A stretch of 64,000 nucleotides of DNA from Imbricaverruca yamaguchii (lineage: Eukaryota; Arthropoda; Thecostraca; Neoverrucidae), in the NCBI GenBank assembly GCA_034440575.1, contig JAOTOL010001603.1, positions 641,001-705,000 of the forward strand, written 5' to 3'. Positions 53,437-63,560 of this stretch are shown here, piece after piece. The translations under genes were made by a program, and so were the position numbers. Position 1 is the first letter of the stretch; each line of letters begins with the position of its first letter. The notes under the pieces are model-generated. The model did not search any database, was not told the origin of the DNA, and saw only the letters and a program-made list of their open reading frames with translations.

Positions 53437-53712
53437 CGCGCAACAGCCCTGCCATGGCTGCCGTGCCCGCCGACTGGACTGGATGACGCGTGCCCGCAAC
53501 AGCCCTGCCATGGCTGCCGTGCCCGCAACAGCCCTGCCATGGCTGCCGTGCCCGTCGACTGGACTGGATGACGTGCCCGCAACAGCCCTGCCATGGCTGC
53601 CGTGCCCGCAACAGCCCTGCCATGGCTGCCGTGCCCGCAACAGCCCTGCCATGGCTGCCGTGCCCGCAACAGCCCTGCCATGGCTGCCGTGACCGCCGAC
53701 TGGACTGGATGA
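53437..53712. repeat. 29-bp array, about 8 copies with interspersed spacer
   Basis: The unit contains CGCAACAGCCCTGCCATGG and CTGCCGTGCC. CAGCC and GGCTG are 5-bp inverted arms around CTGCCAT. A 20-bp segment, (C/T)CGACTGGACTGGATGAC, interrupts the array three times, and its outermost occurrences bracket it. Confidence 0.95.
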
Positions 53713-55249
53713 CTGATGGCGGGCAATTCAGCTGATCCGTCATCAGCTGACGCAACAGGATGTCGCCGGCCATCCTAGCTGGCCGGTCGTGACCGGGCTC
53801 GTCGGGCCGTCGTCTGGTCGGCGCCGAGCTTGGCATATAATAAGGCCGTCATATGCCGGCCATAAGTCTCTTCTGACACCGCCCCGAAGCCTACTGACGC
53901 AAGCCATGAACCTATTAATTTCTTCCAGCCCAACCATCTCCCACTTGTAGACTGAATACAGATGGTTCATGCAGCCCCTTATTTAGCTTTAACACTGCAT
54001 GGCCTGGTGACATTATAACCCGTAACTATATGCCACAATCAGCAGCCTTCCGACACAAGCTTCAATATGCCGATGCCGGTGTGTTTCTCCATTCAGCCTT
54101 AAGGTATGAGAGGTAATCAGCAATGCACGGTGGGGTTAAAACATTTCACTCTACGCCATACGCCGAGTATCACATTTCTTTGGAACAGGAGTTCCAGTAC
54201 CATCAATCTCTGGAGTCTGCATCTATACCTCCTGACATGTTCCGTGGCCCTCTCTCAACAGCATAGCCACGTGACACCATCCATGCTCCTCTGACGTTAT
54301 GGATAACCCCCTGACCCCTCCCACAAGCCTCGGATGCCCATTATAGCCCTGCACCACCATCCATAACCCTCTGACCTCATCCACTTATTTCCCGTGGACA
54401 CCCGTGTCTCTCTTCCCGTGTTGACAACAACTGAGGACCCAGCATTCATTCCAACGGACCCATGCATCTTCTCTGTCAGCTGTTGTTGCGTTCCCAGGTA
54501 ACTGATGTAATCTGCAGTGTAACAAATTTACCAGGCTGCGGGGCTGCACGTGGTCGCTGCCCGCTGGAAAAAGCGTAGGATATGCAAATTCAAAACCCAT
54601 GGTTAAAACTACATGCATGCAGGCACAAATATAATTGTTGTGACTTCAAACCACAGCCGTACAGTACTGCTTATGTTTGCAGATGCAGATTATGACAACT
54701 TTGAGCAGAACATATCCCAATATTCTGCCGTGAAGTTTCTACCACGACGTATTGCTTGTGAATGGCCTGGACCCCATATAAGTCATCGGAAGTTTTGGAT
54801 GTGTGTAGTATTCAAATACATTACATTGTCGAAGCCGTCTGTAGCCAGTATTTAACTGCTGGATGATAGCACATGCTCACAGCGGCACATCTAGAAGGCG
54901 AAAAAACAATGTTTACAGGAGATAAAAGGTTTGTCAAATGGGCCTTAGAAAAACCAGCATATGATAAGAAGCATCCAGCTTCGATTGCATTTAGGCCTAG
55001 GAAGAATTCTTTCAATTATGTAACTTCCACCAATGCTCCAATGCAGCTTTCACTTGCGGAAGTTCAAGTTGTATCGACCACAAACATTTCCGACGGGCAA
55101 TTATCTTCTGACTCTTCCCTTTACGAATCGCCTTGCAATTGTTTGCATTGTGAAACTCAGATTCTGTTTGAGTTTGCGCATTTTATGGTGTGCCGTTTTA
55201 AACCATAAGTTTTAGCTCAATATGGCACTGGCGCCAGCACCTCTGCAAA
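53713..55249. other. Unique sequence with an unassigned ORF
   Basis: A 111-codon plus-strand ORF (54,873-55,208) has balanced, non-repetitive composition and might be an exon, but I recognise no domain and see no convincing acceptor-donor pair. The rest shows no gene. Confidence 0.35.
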
Positions 55250-55820
55250 ATACCGGATTCCGCCGCTCGCATACCCGGTTCGTTATCAGGCTCCCAACGA
55301 CCTCATGTCCGGCTAGTTACGAGGTTCCCGCCGCCTCATATCCGGTTCGTTGTCAGGCTTCCACCGGCTTTATATCCCGCTAGATATCAGGCTCCTGCTG
55401 GCCTCGTATCCGGCTCGTTATCGGGCTCCCGCCGGTCCCATATACGGCTCGTTATCAGGCTCCCGCCGCCTCCATATCCGGCTCGTTATCAGGCTCCCGC
55501 CGGTCCCATATCCGGCTCGTTATCAGGCTCCCGCCGCCTCCATATCCGGCTCGTTATCAGGCTCCCGCCGGTCCCATATCCGGCTCGTTATCAGGCTCCC
55601 GCCGCCTCCATATCCGGCTCGTTATCAGGCTCCCGCCGCCTCCATATCCGGCTCGTTATCAGGCTCCCGCCGCCTCCATATCCGGCTCGTTATCAGGCTC
55701 CCGCCGGTCCCATATACGGCTCGTTATCAGGCTCCCGTATTCCTCATATTCGGCTCGTTATCAAGCTCCTGCCAGCCTCATATCCGGTTCGTTATCGGGC
55801 TCCTGCCAGCCTCACTTGTT
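55250..55820. repeat. 34-bp array, about 17 copies
   Basis: The unit contains GGCTCCCGCCG(C/G)(C/T)(T/C)CCATA and TCCGGCTCGTTATCA. Two unit types (GCCTCCATAT and GTCCCATAT) are mixed. The flanking copies at both ends are diverged. Confidence 0.95.
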
Positions 55821-56304
55821 GGCCTGTTTTGGGTGGCATATCTATTCCCAGCCAATTAGATTCGATGTTACTCTCGCCATATTTGTCAGAAGCGCTTGCT
55901 AAAGAATCCGAACTATCTGAGGTAGCTGACACAAGTTTGTACAATATGCAGACAACGGTCAGCTTTGACACTCATGGTCACAACCTGAATTACTGGTTTA
56001 CTTCGTCACATGCGCGAGGTGCTCTGACTCAGCACGCCCTCCCCCTCCCCCACCACTAATCCTCCGCCGAAAGGTACCATATTAGTTTTGCCGCACTAGC
56101 TCTGGCCAGGCTGCGCATGGACGGTCGCCGCGCCCAGCTATACGGACACGCAGCGGCTCGCCCAGCAGCTTGGCCAGCGGCTTGGCCAGCGGCTTGGCCA
56201 GCGGTCCGAAGCCAGCCAGGCTGATGAGGAAAAACTGCGTGCAGTAATGGTCGGCGACTGGCAGTTGTCCCGGCTGGTCGGCGGGCCACTTGACCAGCGA
56301 ACCC
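55821..56304. other. Spacer, nothing supported
   Basis: A short run of AGCGGCTTGGCC units lies at about 56,165-56,205. There is no gene. Confidence 0.5.
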
Positions 56305-58262
56305 ACCGGTCTGTCCAGCTGACGTCACAGCCTGTCCAGCTGACCTCACAGCCTGTCCAGCCGACATCACAGTCTGTCCAGCTGACGTCACAGCCTGCCC
56401 AGCTGACCTCACGCTTGTCCAGCTGACGTCACAGCCTGTCCAGCCGACATCACAGCCTGTCCAGCCGACATCACAGCCTGTCCAGCTGACGCCACAGCCT
56501 GTTCAGCTGACATCACAGCCTGTCCAGCAGACATCACAGCCTGTCCAGCTGACATCACAGCCTGTCCAGCCGACATCACAGCCTGTCCAGCAGACATCAC
56601 AGCCTGTCCAGCTGACGCCACAGCCTGTTCAGCTGACATCACAGCCTGTCCAGCAGACATCACAGCCTGTCCAGCTGACGCCACAGCCTGTCCAGATCAC
56701 GTCACAGCCTGTCCAGATCACGTCACAGCCTGTCCAGCTGACATCACAGCCTGTCCAGCCGACATCACAGCCTGTTCAGCCGACATCACAGCCTGTCCAG
56801 CTGATATCACAGCCTGTCCAGCCGACATCACAGCCTGTCCAGCAGACATCACAGCCTGTCCAGCTGACGCCACAGCCTGTTCAGCTGACATCACAGCCTG
56901 TCCAGCAGACATCACAGCCTGTCCAGCTGACGTCACAGCCTGTCCAGCTGACGCCACAGCCTGTCCAGATCACGTCACAGCCTGTCCAGCTGACATCACA
57001 GCCTGTCCAGCTGACATCACAGCCTGTCCATCCGACATCACAGCCTGTCCAGCAGACATCACAGCCTGTCCAGCCGACATCACAGCCTGTCCAGCAGACA
57101 TCACAGCCTGTCCAGCTGACGCCACAGCCTGTTCAGCTGACATCACAGCCTGTCCAGCAGACATCACAGCCTGTCCAGCTGACGCCACAGCCTGTCCAGC
57201 AGACATCACAGCCTGTCCAGCAGACATCACAGCCTGTCCAGCTGACATCACAGCCTGTCCAGCAGACATCACAGCCTGTCCAGCTGACGCCACAGCCTGT
57301 CCAGATCACGTCACAGCCTGTCCAGATCACGTCACAGCCTGTCCAGCTGACATCACAGCCTGTCCAGCCGACATCACAGCCTGTTCAGCCGACATCACAG
57401 CCTGTCCAGCTGATATCACAGCCTGTCCAGCCGACATCACAGCCTGTCCAGCAGACATCACAGCCTGTCCAGCTGACGCCACAGCCTGTTCAGCTGACAT
57501 CACAGCCTGTCCAGCAGACATCACAGCCTGTCCAGCTGACATCACAGCCTGTCCAGCAGACATCACAGCCTGTCCAGCTGACGCCACAGCCTGTCCAGAT
57601 CACGTCACAGCCTGTCCAGCCGACATCACAGCCTGTTCAGCTGACATCACAGCCTGCCCAGCCGACATCACAGCCTGTCCAGCTGATATCACAGCCTGTC
57701 CAGCTGACATCACAGCCTGTCCAGATCGCGTCACAGCCTGTCCAGCCGACATCACAGCCTGTCCAGCCGACATCACAGTCTATACATCCGACATCACAGC
57801 CTGTCCAGCTGACATCACACCCTGTCCAGCTGACATCACAGCCTATACATCCGACATCACAGCCTGTCCAGCTTAACTCACACCCTGTCCAGCTGACGTC
57901 ACACCCTGTCCAGCTGACGTCACACCCTGTCCAGCTGACGTCACACCCTGTCCAGCTGACATCACACCCTGTCCAGCTGACATCACAGCCTATACATCCG
58001 ACATCACAGCCTGTCCAGCTTAACTCACACCCTGTCCAGCTGACGTCACACCCTGTCCAGCTGACGTCACACCCTGTCCAGCTGACGTCACACCCTGTCC
58101 AGCTGACATCACACCCTGTCCAGCTGACGTCACACCATGTCCAGCTGACGTCACACCCTGTCCAGCTGACGTCACACCCTGTCCAGCTGACATCACACCC
58201 TGTCCAGCTGACATCACACCATGTCCAGCTGACGTCACACCCTGTCCAGCTGACGTCACAGC
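56305..58262. repeat. 21-bp array, about 93 copies, with long-range block copies
   Basis: The unit contains CACA(G/C)CCTGTCCAGC and TGACATCA or variants (CCGACATCA, AGACATCA, TGACGCCA, TGACGTCA, GATCACGTCA). A double GATCACGTCA pair at about 56,692 recurs at 57,301 with the same order of following variants, an offset of 609 bp or 29 units. A TATACATCCGACATCA marker recurs with a 147-bp step. The rightmost third is dominated by TGACGTCA units. The minus-strand ORFs of 7-residue repeats are artefacts. Confidence 0.97.
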
Positions 58263-58551
58263 CCGCTCAGCTAATCTCACAGTCCGTCCAGCTGACGTCA
58301 CAGCTCGCCCGTGACGGAGTGCTCGCGTGACGCCGCGCAGCACGACGGGCCGCCCGCAGTCGGTCACGCCGTGGGTCGGCCGGCCGACTGGTAACGCCGT
58401 CCGGGGCGCTGGCGCGGCGCGACCCTGACCGGCCGCCTCGTCCATCGGCCCCCCCCCCCCGTCGGCCCCCCGCCGGCCGCTGGTGGCGTGTGCGTGCCGT
58501 GGTGGCCAACGGACGCGTCCCGCCAGCGGGCGCGTTTTGCACGGTTCACGG
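58263..58551. other. GC-rich spacer
   Basis: Contains a run of ten C residues near 58,450. No gene. Confidence 0.5.
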
Positions 58552-59035
58552 CCAGCCGCATCTGCCGACCTGCTGTCGACCCCCGGCGGTGCACCGCTGT
58601 GCCCCGTGAGTGGATTATGTCCCACAGGTGCATCTGCCGACCTGTTGTCGACCCCCGGCGGTGCACTGCTGTGCCCCGTGAGTGGATTATATCCCAAGGG
58701 TGCATCTGCCGACCTGTTGTCGACCCCCGGCGGTGCACCGCTGTGCCCCGTGAGTGGATTATATCCCAGAGGTGCATCTGCCGACCTGTTGTCGACCCCC
58801 GGCGGTGCACCGCTGTGCCTCGTGAGTGGATTATATCCCAGAGGTGCATCTGCCGACCTACTGTCGACCCCCGGTGGTGCACTGCTGTGCCCCGTGAGTG
58901 GATTATATCCCAGAGGTGCATCTGCCGATCTGTTGTCGACCCCAGTGGTGCACCGCTGTGCCCCGTGAGTTAATTATGTCCTAAAGTTGTATCTGCCGAT
59001 CTGTCGTCAACCTTTAGCGTTGTACCGCGATGCCC
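58552..59035. repeat. 72-bp array, about 6 copies, with a 12-bp palindrome
   Basis: The unit contains GCATCTGCCGACCTGTTGTC, GACCCCCGGCGGTGCACC and CCCCGTGAGTGGATTAT. GCGGTGCACCGC is a perfect 12-bp palindrome (58,586-58,597). The last copy (after 58,975) has decayed. Confidence 0.95.
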
Positions 59036-59504
59036 GTGGGTGGCTTGTGCCCTAGAGGCATGCTATCAGACGCCTACAACGCAGCAATTTCCTCTTCGGT
59101 CACATCCGTGGGATGAGACCGAAGAGTGACATCTCTCGTGCGGAGTGACATCTCCCGTGTTCGCACTTGTGTCGCGTTTGTGCTTTACTCGTATTTAGCG
59201 TTGTGCTATCATGTAAGGAGCGGGTGACGTCACGCCCGTAACCAGCGTGCACGTAAATGAGCTCGCAACCGTTCCAACGAGTCAGGGTAATCTGGGGCCG
59301 CAGTGCTGCGCGTTAACTCAAAACTCACGAGGTGATTATAGCAGGTCACTGCGACGGTGTGCCGCGTGGACTGAATAATTTGGACGGTGCAACTGACCCC
59401 TGCGCCCCCCACACGAGTCGCACGCCCCTGCGCTCCCCACACGAGTCGCACGCCCCTGCGCCCTCCTTATACGGACGGACCCGAGACGCAGTTGCTGCCT
59501 GGGG
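59036..59504. other. Spacer with hairpin and a small duplication
   Basis: Besides the hairpin at 59,092-59,126, a segment containing CCACACGAGTCGCACGCCCC is repeated at about 59,398-59,465. No gene. Confidence 0.55.
59092..59126. repeat. 35-bp near-perfect hairpin
   Basis: CTCTTCGGTC pairs with GACCGAAGAG (10 bp). Inside, after one A-A mismatch, CATCC pairs with GGATG around a GTG loop. It lies about 60 bp past the end of the 72-bp array. Confidence 0.95.
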
Positions 59505-59912
59505 TGGTGGTGCGGACATGGCGACACCTGGCGGCCGGGGAAACCAACAGGTGCCCGGACTACCAACAGGTGGCCCCTGGATGTAAGGAGAGTGTCTGGT
59601 GCCTGGACTACCAACAGGTGGCCCCTGGATGTAAGGAGAGTGTCTGGTGCCCGGACAACCAGCAGGTGGCCCCTGGATGTAAGGAGAGTGTCTGGTGCCA
59701 GGACTACCAGCAGGTGGCCCCTGGATGTAAGGAGAGTGTCTGGTGCCAGGACTACCAACAGGTGGCCCCTGGATGTAAGGAGAGTGTCTGGTGCCAGGAC
59801 TACCAACAGGTGGCCCCCGAATGTAAGGAGAGTGTCTGGTGCCCGGATTACCAGCAGGTGGCCCCTGAATGTAAGGAGAGTGTCTGATGCCCGGACAACC
59901 AGCAGGTGGCCC
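59505..59912. repeat. 48-bp array, about 8 copies
   Basis: The unit contains GGATGTAAGGAGAGTGTCTG, GTGCC(A/C)GGACTACCA and (A/G)CAGGTGGCCCC. CTGG-TG-CCAG is a short inverted repeat. The period is divisible by three, so the ORFs are artefacts. Confidence 0.95.
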
Positions 59913-60929
59913 CAGATCATGGGTGAGCATGCCAGACTCCCAAACACGTGATTATCAAGCGTCTTTAGTCCTCTCAGCCATCAAGTAAATCTGTTTGGGC
60001 AACGTTGCCTCTCACGCCTGACATAGACACATGCTTAGCTTTTTAATGTCTTAAGAACTAGAGCAAACATCAAACAAGTAAAAAATGCAGGACTTCAGGT
60101 TCATGCAAGCTGCACCGTTTCGGCGTTTATTATAGGTAGATTAGGGTAGGCATGGTGTTTAATTTGACATGTCATCCGCATGGAGCTATTGATTGCTTTC
60201 GAGCGAACATATGTGGCATAGACATGTAATGCATGTGAAAATAGTATACAGTAGTTTTTATGCATGCTGAGTTTCAATGTTTTCCTTGCGGCCCAATCTT
60301 TGATCTCATTTTTTAGCCAAAATGCTTATAATAAACCATTGATGGAATGTGTGGGGGCGTGTGGCTCGAATTATATTTTTCAGATTATTTTCTTTTGATC
60401 GTCATAGCACAACAATCTCCCGGCCTAACATTATATTTTTCTGGCTGTTCAAAGGAGCACGCACATTTGTTGTAATGGTCGTACACATATACGTGCTTTC
60501 TCTGTAGTTAACGATCGTAGCTGCAGGAGAAGCGATTCGCTGAAAGTCAGCCCGCTAGCTGTGGACGCGATATCTGCGCCTCATAGCTGTGACAGCGCAG
60601 AAACCATGCTGCGCCGTCACAACTAGGTGACAGCGTAGCATGTCACATAATCCGGCGATGTGCTCTATTTATCAACTAAACGGTCTCGGTGGGGAAGACT
60701 CAGCGGTATGTTAGACAACAGTTCCGACAGGCACGACTCAGCGGTAAATTAGAATAGCGCGCCCAGATGCCGGCCGCGGAATTTTGACTCAGCGGAATGC
60801 GACCAAATGGTATTTGGTTCCAACCACTTTGGGTTCCCCAGATGTAAGAGAACTTGTATAGCTATCCAATACGGCGAAATGCTAAGTTAAATTTAAAAAG
60901 TAATGCACCCGACATGTGTAGATACAGGA
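59913..60929. other. Unique AT-richer sequence
   Basis: No gene. At 60,680-60,800 a GACTCAGCGG word occurs three times at irregular spacing. Confidence 0.5.
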
Positions 60930-61965
60930 GCGATGGTAGCGTGGTAGCTGAACATGTAGCTGTCCGACAGTGTAGACGCAGCAGCGGTGACAGCTCAACA
61001 TGCAGCTGTCCGACAGTGTAGACGCAGCAGCGGTGGCAACTCAACATGTAGCTGTCCGACAGTGTAGACGCAGCAGCGGTGACAGCTCAACATGTAGCTG
61101 TCCGACAGTGTAGACGCAGCAGCGGTGGAAACTCAACATGTAGCTGTCCGACAGTGTAGACGCAGCAGCGGTGACAGCTCAACATGTAGCTGTCCGACAG
61201 TGTAGACGCAGCAGCGGTGGCAACTCAACATGTGGCTGTCCGACAGTGTAGACGCAGCAGCGGTGGCAACTCAACATGTAGCTGTCCGACAGTGTAGACA
61301 CAGCAGCGGTGGCAACTCAACATGTAGCTGTCCGACAGTGTAGACACAGCAGCGGTGGCAACTCAACATGTAGCTGTCCGATAGTGTAGACACAGCAGCG
61401 GCGGCAACTCAACATGTAGCTGTCCGACAGTGTAGACACAGCAGCGGTGGCAACTCAACATGTAGCTGTCCGACAGTGTAGACGCAGCAGCGGTGGCAAC
61501 TCAACATGTAGCTGTCCGACAGTGTAGACGCAGCAGCGGTGACAGCTCAACATGTAGCTGTCCGACAGTGTAGACGCAGCAGCGGTGACAACTCATCATG
61601 TAGCTGTCCGACAGTGTAGACGCAGCAGCGGTGGGAACTCAACATGTAGCTGTCCGACATTGTAGACGCAGCAGCGGTGGCAACTCAACATGTAGCTGTC
61701 CGACATTGTAGACGCAGCAGCGGTGGCAACTCAACATGTAGCTGTCCGACAGTGTAGACGCAGCAGCGGTGGCAACTCAACATGTAGCTGTCCGACAGTG
61801 TAGACGCAGCAGCGGTGGCAACTCAACATGTAGCTGTCCGACAGTGTAGACACAGCAGCGGTGGCAACTCAACATGTAGCTGTCCGACAGTGTATACGCA
61901 GCAGCGGTGGCAACTCAACATGTAGCTGTCCGACAGTGTAGACGCAGGAGCAGTGGGAGTGTGGC
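60930..61965. repeat. 46-bp array, about 22 copies
   Basis: The unit contains GTAGCTGTCCGACAGTGTAG, ACGCAGCAGCGGTG and GCAACTCAACAT, or ACAGCTCAACAT. CTGTC-C-GACAG is an inverted repeat with a single-base spacer. The two tail versions alternate in the left part and the GCAACTC version dominates to the right. Confidence 0.97.
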
Positions 61966-62925
61966 ATCTCGACATGTGGCTGGCTGATAGCGTAGGCACT
62001 GGATCCGTGACAGCGTGGGAACTCGATCAGTGTGGTGATCATGCGGCAAAATAACCCAAGGCAGCACATGAGCGCTTCAGTGTTCAGCCACTATCCAGAA
62101 ATCGCATGTATGAATCATCAGCCTTGCCCGATATGACCAGCGCAGCCCAAGTCGCCCTGCACTAAGCACTATTCATGGGATCTTCGTTCTCTGACAGATA
62201 GCTAATGTTCAGGAATCGTACACGGAAAATACCCAATGTGGTGCGCTTGAAGGGTGCAGTGGAAGTTCAGAATGCTAACCCGTCCTTCTTTGCTGTGTTT
62301 GGCCAGCCTCCTACCATCCGGCGATATCGGCTGTTGGCGGATATGTGGGTCGTTGTGGGCAGGTGTGGTGGTTTCCTTGTTCGTTGGTGGGTATGTATGA
62401 GAGGTTGGAAGCGTCTTGCAGGTGTAAGATGTGGCAAGGTAAGGAGAGGCGAGGTGCCAATGGAAGACTTCGGTGTTCATGCAGCTGGGAGATATTTGGG
62501 GAACACATGGTACAATATGTGGTACAGTAACTTTGCTCTCTGTGCTTTTTGTTGTTTGTACTATTGTTGCTTATATTTTTTGTTTTGTTTTTGCTTTCCT
62601 TGGCTATATTTTGTTTTGTCGGATTGTTTGTTTTTATTAACGTTGTATGCTGCAATTTTTGTGGCACAATCTTCTATATTTTCCGTCTGGCTCATTGTGC
62701 ATCCTTTTCGTTTTTTCCATATTAACGAAGGCCAGAAGAGGACAGGAAATTGCGCATCATTTACGATCTGATAGCAATATCTGACATGCAGATCAGTGCA
62801 TATATACATATATAGGTACTTGAACTTCCACGCACACAGAACTGCCTGCACACATCAATGACTGCCAGCCGGCACTGCCGCTGGCCGCTGCCAGGTCTGA
62901 CGCGCCGGAGCCGGCGACGGACAAC
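61966..62925. other. Unique sequence, T-rich on the plus strand; presumed intron
   Basis: A 188-codon plus-strand ORF (62,205-62,771) is Phe/Leu/Cys-rich because 62,540-62,720 is T-rich. I do not accept it as a gene. If the exon at 62,932-63,167 is real, this stretch is the start of its intron. Confidence 0.4.
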
Positions 62926-62931
62926 ACTCAC
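62926..62931 (-). other. Candidate splice donor
   Basis: The minus strand reads ATCTCCAC then GTGAGT, a strong match to the intron start consensus. Without splicing, the reading frame would stop at TGA inside the donor itself, which is what a true exon end often does. Confidence 0.5.
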
Positions 62932-63167
62932 GTGGAGATGGGCACGTCGCTGACGTCGTAGTAGCGCTGAATGGCCTGCTGCCGGATGGTGCTGCTGTAC
63001 TCCTCCTCGGTGAGCGTGAGGAAGCCGGGCGGCAGCGCCGACGACGGCTCGGCGGGCGCCGCGCTGGTCCGCTCCAGCATCGACGCGGCGGCACGGTTCG
63101 GACCCAGGTCAATGTTGGCCCGCTCCAGCATCGACACGGTGGCGCAGTTCGGGTGCAGGTCGCACAT
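62932..63167 (-). CDS. Candidate coding exon of an unrecognised gene
   Basis: Seventy-eight codons plus two bases on the minus strand, starting MCDLHPNCATVSMLER in a good Kozak context (GGCGCCATG) and ending YYDVSDVPIS just before GTGAGT. The frame is also open upstream of the ATG, so this may instead be the 3' part of a longer or internal exon; TGCAG near 63,205 could be an acceptor. A 17-codon segment (DL-PN-A--SMLER) occurs twice in a row, with both silent and replacing differences between the copies. The second half, with LPPGFLTLTEEEYSSTIRQQ, looks like ordinary soluble protein: acidic, Tyr-containing and unlike the repeat-derived frames elsewhere. I do not recognise the family and see no signal peptide or membrane segment. 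It would belong to a gene transcribed leftwards, with a phase-2 junction into a downstream exon that I could not locate. Confidence 0.5.
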
Positions 63168-63560
63168 GGCGCCGCCGGCGGCTCGTGCGGCTGGCTGCAC
63201 GGCTGGACGAGGCGGCTCGTGCGGCGTTCGGTCCGTCGCCGATCGGAGGCTGGCTGCCCAGCTGACCGTCACGAGCGACCGGCTGAGGTCGGGTCACGCG
63301 ACTGCCGTCGAGTCTTCCTGTCGGACACTCTGAGCGGCTGCCGGCGGACCCAGGCGCGCCTCAGCACCGCGTCGCCAGCACGAGAACACTGGCGCGGCCG
63401 CCCGGCGCGCGCCAGCCGCGGCCCGCCGCTGCCGCACTGCTGACATCTGGCGGCCAAAACGGCGTCTCCGCGATCGTGGCACTAGTGTTGATAGGTGCCC
63501 CCGAGAGGGACCCCCTTCGCTGGCGGGTGTCTGGTCGTGCGGCGTGCACAGGTGTCGCAT
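63168..63560 (-). promoter_or_regulatory. GC- and CpG-rich region upstream of the candidate exon
   Basis: Dense CG dinucleotides with no tandem array, in contrast to the AT-richer sequence on its outer side. It could be a 5' leader or promoter of the leftward gene. I see no TATA box at a suitable place, and the assignment rests on position and composition alone. Confidence 0.2.

Noticed and set aside
54873..55208. 111-codon plus-strand ORF of ordinary composition
   Set aside because: Plausible amino-acid mix, but no recognised domain or splice boundaries. Kept only as a note in the spacer entry.
62205..62771. 188-codon plus-strand ORF that could be a membrane protein
   Set aside because: Hydrophobicity follows from a T-rich tract. 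There is no homology I recognise and no conserved start or splice signals.
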